Positions 57,701-64,000 of a stretch of DNA of 64,000 bases are shown in pieces. Under the pieces are notes generated by a model. That model was given only the letters and a program-made list of their open reading frames with translations. It made no database searches and was not told the DNA's origin. The position numbers were made by a program, and so were the translations under genes. The stretch is taken from positions 3,224,001 to 3,288,000 of the forward strand of contig JAULSN010000003.1 in assembly GCA_033439765.1 (NCBI GenBank), read 5' to 3'. The first letter of the stretch is position 1, and the number at the start of each line of letters is the position of its first letter. Origin of the DNA: Lasiosphaeria ovina. Lineage: Eukaryota; Ascomycota; Sordariomycetes; Sordariales; Lasiosphaeriaceae.

Positions 57701-58062
57701 GGATCGTCCGCCATTTGCTCCAACCGCTCCATGCGTTTCTCGAAGCCGGGCACTTTGGCCAGTCTCTGCTTCAAAGATACGCATATTTGATACAAGGATC
57801 GGGATGCGTCGGCTTTCTGGTTTATGATGTTGCTGGTAGCCACGACCGGGCCATTTGTCGTCGCACTCGGTTGCGCAACGAGAGTGGACGAGCTGGACAA
57901 GGAGTTTAACGAGGCTGTCGACGGGAAGGTCGCAGAGCCCGACAGCTTGCTCACGCGCGGCGCGCTCGACATGCTGCTCATGGTATTTGTTCTGGAGACA
58001 CCGTCCATGGAAGCTTGGAAGCTAGGGGCGGTGTTCGTTCGAAGAAGGGGAGCATGGGCCAT
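54763..58062 (-). CDS. cdc24: Cdc24, Rho-type guanine nucleotide exchange factor for Cdc42
   Basis: 1030-residue activator of Cdc42 controlling polarity and hyphal tip growth. Minus-strand exons 58062-57445, 57356-56574, 56503-56317 and 56267-54763 (introns 88, 70 and 49 bp), all in frame. The N-terminal CDC24/calponin-like region lies at about residues 85-215 (SLYQICVSLKQRLAKVPGF; FIINDLTGTDTTGFVKV). The DH (RhoGEF) domain is at about 244-430: YRDYIVRELVDTERKYVQDL, then LDGFLLKPMQRLVKYPLLL, the catalytic helix. The split PH domain is at about 440-615 (YEIYLFECILLCCKE; YTVQIWWKGDPG). A long Pro/Ser/Gln-rich linker follows. The C-terminal PB1 (~935-1028) carries the OPCA acidic motif (RYRDEDGDFVTIESDDDI), which binds scaffold Bem1 or NoxR-type partners. 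Orthology looks secure. Confidence 0.95.
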
Positions 58063-61000
58063 AACTACCTCTCCATTCGCAAACCCGCGGTAGGGACCGA
58101 TCCGCGATTGCGGGGGGGTGCAATCTCGTGGGCGGTGTCAAAGCAGGATGTCAATCGGAGGCGGCTGTAAGGGATGTGGAATTGCGATGGCGGCTTGGTG
58201 TGCGACGTAGCGGGGTCTGTCGAGAGACCAAATGCGACGATTACTTGGGCTGGCAATCGAGGTCGACTGGGCTGAGCATTCGAGTCACGGCAGGATACCC
58301 TCGACGCTAGTCGGCGCCTGGTTCGTAGGCCCTCAGGCTCCCGTCAGCCGCAATAAGGCACGCACCCCAGACAAGGCGGGAAGCGTTGCGATCGCGGGGT
58401 CGTCGTCGTCGACGTCGTCGTCGATGTTGTCGACGTCTCTCCGTCTCGTCAGCAGTGATGACTTGTCCCTTCCTCTTCCGTCCTCGCTTTCGTGTATTTC
58501 AGGTCGGTAGTCCTCCTCTTTTCCCCTGTCCCGCTACCTCGAATGCACTGCAGCAGCCTGAGGTGTGTTTCCTTATCTGCCGTGGATCGTGGCTTGGCGC
58601 GCTCGGCGTGTCTGCGAAATTGTTGCACGGTCTTGCTTCGTCGCGGGCGCCCTCGGTGAACGGCGGCGATAGCTGAGCGCTGTAGTCTGGGCGCAAATGT
58701 GGTGTCGAGATGTGGTTTGAAACGGATGGTCGTGGCTGGCAACCCGCTCTCGGAGATGGTTGGTTGGCGCGCAAAAGGACCTTGGGACAGACAGCCACCT
58801 CGCTTTGGGTGGCACCAGTGGGTTCGCTCGCAGGGCGGGTGCGGTGGTCAATGGGGGGCCAGAAACGGCTTGTTGCTGGCCTGTAGCGGGCGGCCCAGCA
58901 GCGAAACTGCCACTGAAAAGGTCACAGGGACATGGATCGAGTCAAGGGCCTTCCCACACCCCCGCGGGCAGCTGCCGGGCCTGGGGCTTCAATGGAAGTG
59001 GAGGTCGGTCGATTTCCTCTGGGCCGTCATTCGATGCTGCAGGCTGGAAGGCGATTCCCACACGGAATGTTTACTCGCGACTGCGCTCGGCGTCAAGAGC
59101 AAAATGTGTCGAATGTGTTTAGGGAAAGCGCATCAATTGTGGTACTGTCTGGGTGTGTTTCGCCTCCCTCTGACCGCTCTAACTACCAAAAGGTACCTTA
59201 TCTTCTCCATACTTGACTCTCTGCTTGCCTTACCTTGTCAAACTCGCGGATTGCGTAGAGACAGCAGGGAATAAAGATTTCCAGTCCATTCACACAGCAA
59301 AGTGTCCAGCTGCTTGCGCGTAGACAATGTGGATTGATGGCGGGGCCCTTGTCCCACGCATCCCTTTCCAGCTGCGCTGCAGGGCGTTTAACGCCTTTCG
59401 TTGAACCTACCGCTCTGTCCCGTCATACCTCAACGGTATTCCGGTCATGCAGTGTCAAGATGTACATTAGGCTTGCGAAATGACATGCGTTTTTGTCGAG
59501 GTTTAATTCCATATCTTACGTTTTCCGCCCAGGCGCTCTCTTATTGTTCACCATTCGCAGCGTTTTGCTGATCGTCGAGGCAGAAGCGTCCGCCTTGCCC
59601 CTCCATCAGGCATGATTTTGATGGGTCTGGCGGTTTCACATTCTTCATGTGCCCAACCACGCTAATCCAATTCAGAATCGACGCCGTGCCAGTGCATGCT
59701 CGCTCTCCACGAAACCACTTCCCAGTCTTGCGCAATCCACGGCCGCGAGAACACGAGAGGAATTGCCGAATATTCTGCGGCCACTGGCCCCTCTATATGA
59801 TTCCAATCTTGGCGTTTGCCGGTTCATGGCCGTCTTGGGTGCTCTCATCACCATTCCAATCTGGGTTTCCACTATAATTAATGTTTCAGAGCACCCACGC
59901 CGTGAGACGTCACTGTTACGCCATCATGCAAACTTACTTTACATCTGACCTGGTACAATGGGCGAATTTAGGAATGGTATTCCACATACCCTCAATCAGC
60001 AAAATATATATATATAAATGAAGACCAACTACAGAATAATAATGCCGCCTTTATGTAAGAAGGTGGCCTTGATGAAATCTAATGTCCAACGTATCAGTAA
60101 GTACGTTATGTAAGGTAATAACGGTATCCAGATACGTACCTGCTGACCCCTCTACCCCGCGGTTCTCGGCACAGTGTATATTTAAGGTTTGAGCCGGCCT
60201 CGTGGAGTCTTCGATAGTACAGTCATTGGAGTACGGATAGTGTCAGGATTTCAACCATCAAGCAAAGCGGAAGTCCTAGTAGTCTGGCCCGTATCAATAA
60301 AATGACTTCATCGATTGCTTTTTCTACGAGTAATTTGGAGCTTCATGCAACTTACCAGCCACCTTCGAGATTATCTTTGCCTTGCAAGTGCCTAAGGTAC
60401 CCAAAGTAACCATGGAATTATCTTCCAGGCCGCAGTAACCGGCTTGGTCAGCTCAGCTAAGTCCTAGATGGAATTGTCAGCTTATCAAGGTGAACAGGAT
60501 GAGTCGATCATCCAATACGGGGCATCTAGTCGTTGAGCCCCTGCACGGCGAGTTGGTGACTTGTGTAGCATTCAGGTGCTAGCGACAACGACTGGGCACA
60601 AATCCGACTAGGCACCTACCCTCGAGTCTCCCTCCCATCAACGAACCATTTGCCGGATTGCGGCGGCTGGGGTGCTTGTATTCTGGGGATGGAGGCATGC
60701 AGCCCTGGAAGGGGTTTACTGGAACAGCTGCTGCTACGAGTTTGAGTCGTATCTTTGAGGGGAGTCTGGCGCAAACCAGTCCTACCAGCCTGGTTCCATC
60801 CGACCTATGGTTGTGTCGTGAGTCTTAATTTTGCAGTGACCTCCTAATTCGGTAGGGGGCTGGCGACGATGCGCCAGGCTCTTGCCCAGCCCGCAACCGG
60901 GCATCATGGAAGCCATCCATCCAACCATCCCATAGGTCTCTTACTGACGTGGGTAATGTAATTTCGGCCATTACGGAATGGCCGTGCACGCCAATTACAG

Positions 61001-61257
61001 CCTACGAATCACAGCCTTGGCTGCAGCGAATCGTCGCGCTCCCCGCCCCCGACTGGAGCTGCCTTCTGCTAAGACGAGCCCCGTCAGCCCAGTTTCTGGC
61101 CGCTTCTGCACGTCCCCAGCGATCCGGATTTCGCGGGCATTGGCATCATCTGGATCTGGGCCCTCCCTTCTTTTGATCACGCGGCCCGGCGGATGCTGTT
61201 CGGCCTCACTCTCGTTTCCGAGACCGCAAAAGTCGTCTTCCAGAGTCTCTGCGCACC
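58063..61257. other. Divergent intergenic region (3.2 kb)
   Basis: No gene supported. A GTCGTC-type microsatellite lies at about 58395-58435 near the CDC24 leader. 58700-59250 has overlapping GC-rich ORFs without features. 59880-60200 is AT-rich with a TATATATATATA run near 60006. Both the CDC24 and F-box gene promoters must lie here. No retroelement or tRNA recognised. Confidence 0.5.
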
Positions 61258-64000
61258 ATGGCCGGCTTTACACAGCCAGACGAAGGATACTCGGAAGACC
61301 CACTGACCGTTCTCTCGGCCTCCGCCTCATTCCTACTCAAGCCCCGGGAGGATGCAGTGTCGGCCTTGGGTTCTGTTCGATCGGGCGACGAGTTCCCGGC
61401 ATGGCTGACACAACACATCTCCCACCTTCCCATGTCTCGGAAAACTGGTGAGTGCGCCCAAGTTTTGTTCCTTCCTTCCTTCCTTCCTCCGCAGGCAATA
61501 TCCCATCGACCCTCTCCCGTTATATCTTGCCCGGGCTAGTTGTCGACAGCCTCTTGGCATGTGCCTTAAACCTTAAGCCTCGTGTCGCCGCCTTTAGATT
61601 CGGTTTGTCATTCCAACGACGTCGCCCGGTCGAGTGCTGACTGTCTCGTCCGTGCCAGAACTGGCCATGGCCCTCTTAAGCGACCTGCCCACGAGCGTAA
61701 TATCGCAGATCGTGGAGCAGCTGAACCCTCGCCTCTACATCGACTTTGTCCGCCATCTCCCCGCCGAAATCTGCCTTAAGATATTAGGCTACCTCGATCC
61801 TGTCTCCCTCATCAACGTAGCAAGATCCTGCCGTACCTGGCACGACTTGGCCTTGGACCGGAAGTTATGGGAGCAGCTATACTATATGGAAGGATGGAAG
61901 GCAAAGCCAGCCGAGATCGAGGCATGGGAGCGCAGGATCAACGGCGACTTGCCTACGCCAGACCAGCTGCATCGTGTACAGTCGGAGGAATATGGCTACA
62001 CCCATAAGAAGCGTACTATAGTCGCGTCGCCCGAGCCTGACGGCGATACCGACATGGTAATGGCGGACGCCGAAAGCCTAGCTAAGCAGGATCCTGTCGA
62101 CCAGGACATGACGGGGTCTAGTCTCTTTGGAAACCCGACTGTGGCGGGCCAAACTGGCATCTCGCAGAAAACGAACGACTTCGACATGTTTAACGGAGGC
62201 TCTGGGTCGAGTTCGAAGGGCAAAGGCGTCGACCGAGCCGATCTTTCCGCAGATCCGTCACACATAAGGGACGAGCTCCTGCGAGACTTGATGCGCTCTC
62301 AAGGACTCCTCAAGTCAACCATGTGGGTGTGGGACGAAGCCGACCAGCGTTTCAAGATCAACTGGAAATATCTTTACACGATACGACGGCGGCTCGAGTC
62401 AAACTGGGAGTTGGGCAAGTTCACCAACTTTCAGTTCCCCCACCCCGACCACCCCGAGGAAGGCCATGGCGACTGCATCTATAGCCTGCAATACAACTCG
62501 CAGTATCTTGTCAGCGGTAGCCGAGACCGCAAGCTCAAGATATGGGACATGGATACGCGGCGCTGCATCCGTACTCTTGCGAAGCATCGCGGGTCAGTTC
62601 TCTGTCTGCAGTTTGATTCGGATCCTGAGGAAGATATCATTGTGTCGGGGAGCTCAGACTCGGATGTCATCATCTGGAGCTTCTCCACCGGAAAGGAGCT
62701 CCAGATCCTACGGCACGCACACCGAGAATCCGTGCTCAACGTCAGATTCGACAAGCGTATAGTGGTGACGTGCTCCAAGGACAAGACAATAAAGATCTTC
62801 AATCGGCGGCCCCTCCGTTACGGCGATCTCGGGTACAAGGAGGTAGACCCAGTGCCGAAGAACGTGAACTTTGGTTTCAACTTCAACATAATTCCTGACG
62901 ACTTGCCTTTGACACCGGCCTGGACAATGATCGGCTGCCTTGAAGGGCACGGCGCCGCCGTGAACGCTGTGCAGATCCATGATAGGGAAGTTGTTTCCGC
63001 AAGCGGTGATCGCCACGTCAAGGTGTGGGACTGGCCAACCCGGACGTGTACACGAACTTTCGTGGGACACCAAAAGGGAATCGCGTGCGTGCAGTACGAT
63101 GGCCGCCGCATTGTCAGCGGAAGCAGCGACAATGAGGTCAAGGTTTTTGATCGCCAGACCGGCCTCGAGGTCGCCCGCCTCCGCGCCCATTCTAATCTGG
63201 TGCGGACAGTCCAGGCGGGCTTCGGAGACTTGCCCTACAGCGTTGAGGATGATGCGGCCGAGGCGAAGAAGGTCGATAAGGAATATTTCGAGGCTCTCGA
63301 GTCTGGCCGTCTCGACGAATCCGAGCGTCCCGGGGGGGTGCGGGCTTTCGGAAACGCCGGCTCTAGGAGGCCCGAGGACATTTGTGCGTATGGAGCAAAG
63401 TTGCCACCTGGAGGCGGAGGAGGCAAATACGGGCGTATCATTAGCGGCAGTTATGATACCAGCATCATCATCTGGCGGAGAGACAAGGAAGGGATCTGGA
63501 AGGACCAACATCACCTTAAGCAGGAAGAGGCGGCCGTTGCGGCTTTGCGCCAGGTACGGGTCCCAGCCCCATCAGTTCCGTCCACTGCCCCATCAGTTCC
63601 GTCCACTGCCGTCGGCAACATCCCGCTACATCCGTTGATGCAACCAAACATTATGCTCCCGAATGCAAGCTGGGCCCCGGGCGCTCCACCGGCCTCCGGA
63701 GCTGCCGGAGCAGGCCCTTCGGCAGCCAACTCCGCCACGCGGACCCAATCGGTGAGCGCACCCCCTGGGCCCGCAACTGGCCCAACTCTACCGCCTATGA
63801 TATCCGCCGCACCCTTCGATCTTTCAAGGTATCCGCCTCTTGCGCCCCCTGCGCTCCAGCATTACCACCATATAATCGACATTGCAGTGCAGGGAGGCCA
63901 GCAGTCTCTCTCGCGAGCTATCGTTGCCCACCCGGTGATCCTCACGCTACGGTCCTACGCCGAGAGCGCGATCGATAGCCATCCGAGCCCGGTCGTCAGG
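61258..64000 (+). CDS. fwd-1: F-box/WD40 protein, FWD-1-like (beta-TrCP/Slimb class), 3' end outside window
   Basis: SCF ubiquitin-ligase substrate receptor. In Neurospora, FWD-1 recognises phosphorylated clock protein FRQ; orthology here is inferred from layout. Exons 61258-61447 and 61659 to beyond 64000, with a 211-bp intron; the splice gives SRKTELAMALLSDLP. About 845 codons are inside the window. The F-box is at ~94-140 (FVRHLPAEICLKILGYLDPV). A degenerate acidic/Ser linker follows. Seven WD40 blades span about 332-680, with clear repeats such as YLVSGSRDRKLKIWD, IIVSGSSDSDVIIWS, VVSASGDRHVKVWD, IVSGSSDNEVKVFD and IISGSYDTSIIIW. After the propeller comes a Pro/Ala/Ser-rich tail with a 21-bp direct duplication (63566-63607), still open at the edge. 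The adaptor it needs is of the SKP1 type, of which a diverged copy lies at 17295. Confidence 0.87.
63566..63607 (+). repeat. 21-bp tandem duplication in coding sequence
   Basis: Two exact head-to-tail copies (63566-63586 and 63587-63607) each encode seven residues (APSVPST) in the disordered tail. Confidence 0.9.

Noticed and set aside
1..64000. tRNA, rRNA or CRISPR loci
   Set aside because: No A/B-box pair with cloverleaf, rRNA-like sequence or spaced repeat array was seen by eye. A covariance search could still find something small.

Overview
This window is nuclear DNA of a filamentous ascomycete, most likely a sordariomycete. The evidence is: short phase-respecting introns (about 47-215 bp) with GT...AG ends and CTAAC/CTGAC-like branch points; GC-rich exons next to AT-richer intergenic DNA; pyrimidine-rich leaders before start codons; a fungal CBM1 cellulose-binding module; a Zn2Cys6 regulator; an FWD-1-like F-box/WD40 protein; NACHT/ankyrin genes; and Fot1/pogo transposon debris carrying CA-to-TA stop codons of the kind made by RIP (repeat-induced point mutation). 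The order Sordariales is a guess.

Layout, left to right. 1-1440: 3' part of an FAD monooxygenase. 1887-2312: small membrane protein. 3018-4025: unrecognised low-complexity ORF. 4736-8246: NACHT-ankyrin NLR-type receptor. 8412-10200: RIP-mutated Fot1/pogo relic, an LTR-like segment and AT-rich debris. 10594-12011 (-): secreted CE16/GDSL acetylesterase with an N-terminal CBM1. 13178-14651 (-): RGS-domain membrane protein (Rax1-like). 17295-17927: intronless SKP1-like gene. 20866-21924: Cys-rich single-pass surface protein. 22553-23323 (-): secreted protein. 24990-25820 (-): class I SAM methyltransferase. 26301-26841 (-): antibiotic-biosynthesis-monooxygenase fold protein. 27975-29440: protein with a PigL/STAND-type fungal N-terminal domain.

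29441-34242 is a mobile-element island. It holds an almost intact 2129-bp pogo-superfamily transposon with 63-bp inverted repeats and a TA target duplication, an LTR-like segment, and an exon fragment of another STAND-type gene. 34243-38609 is a divergent pair: an NmrA-like NAD(P)-binding protein (-) and a Zn2Cys6 transcription factor (+). Then follow a two-exon unknown gene (40004-40680), a ketopantoate reductase-like enzyme (41800-43273), a GT32 glycosyltransferase (44738-45994), a large disordered nuclear AT-hook protein (48348-51825, -), mitochondrial ribosomal protein Mrp10 (52422-52778), the Cdc42 exchange factor Cdc24 (54763-58062, -) and the first ~845 codons of an FWD-1-like F-box/WD40 protein (61258 to the window edge).

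Functional themes: polarity and G-protein signalling (Cdc24, RGS); SCF ubiquitin ligase parts (SKP1-like adaptor and F-box protein, about 43 kb apart); non-self recognition (NACHT-ANK, PigL-type protein, STAND fragment) lying beside transposon debris; and plant cell-wall degradation (CBM1 esterase). No tRNA, rRNA or CRISPR was seen. Exon boundaries are read from the sequence by splice consensus and frame continuity; no transcript or database check was possible.
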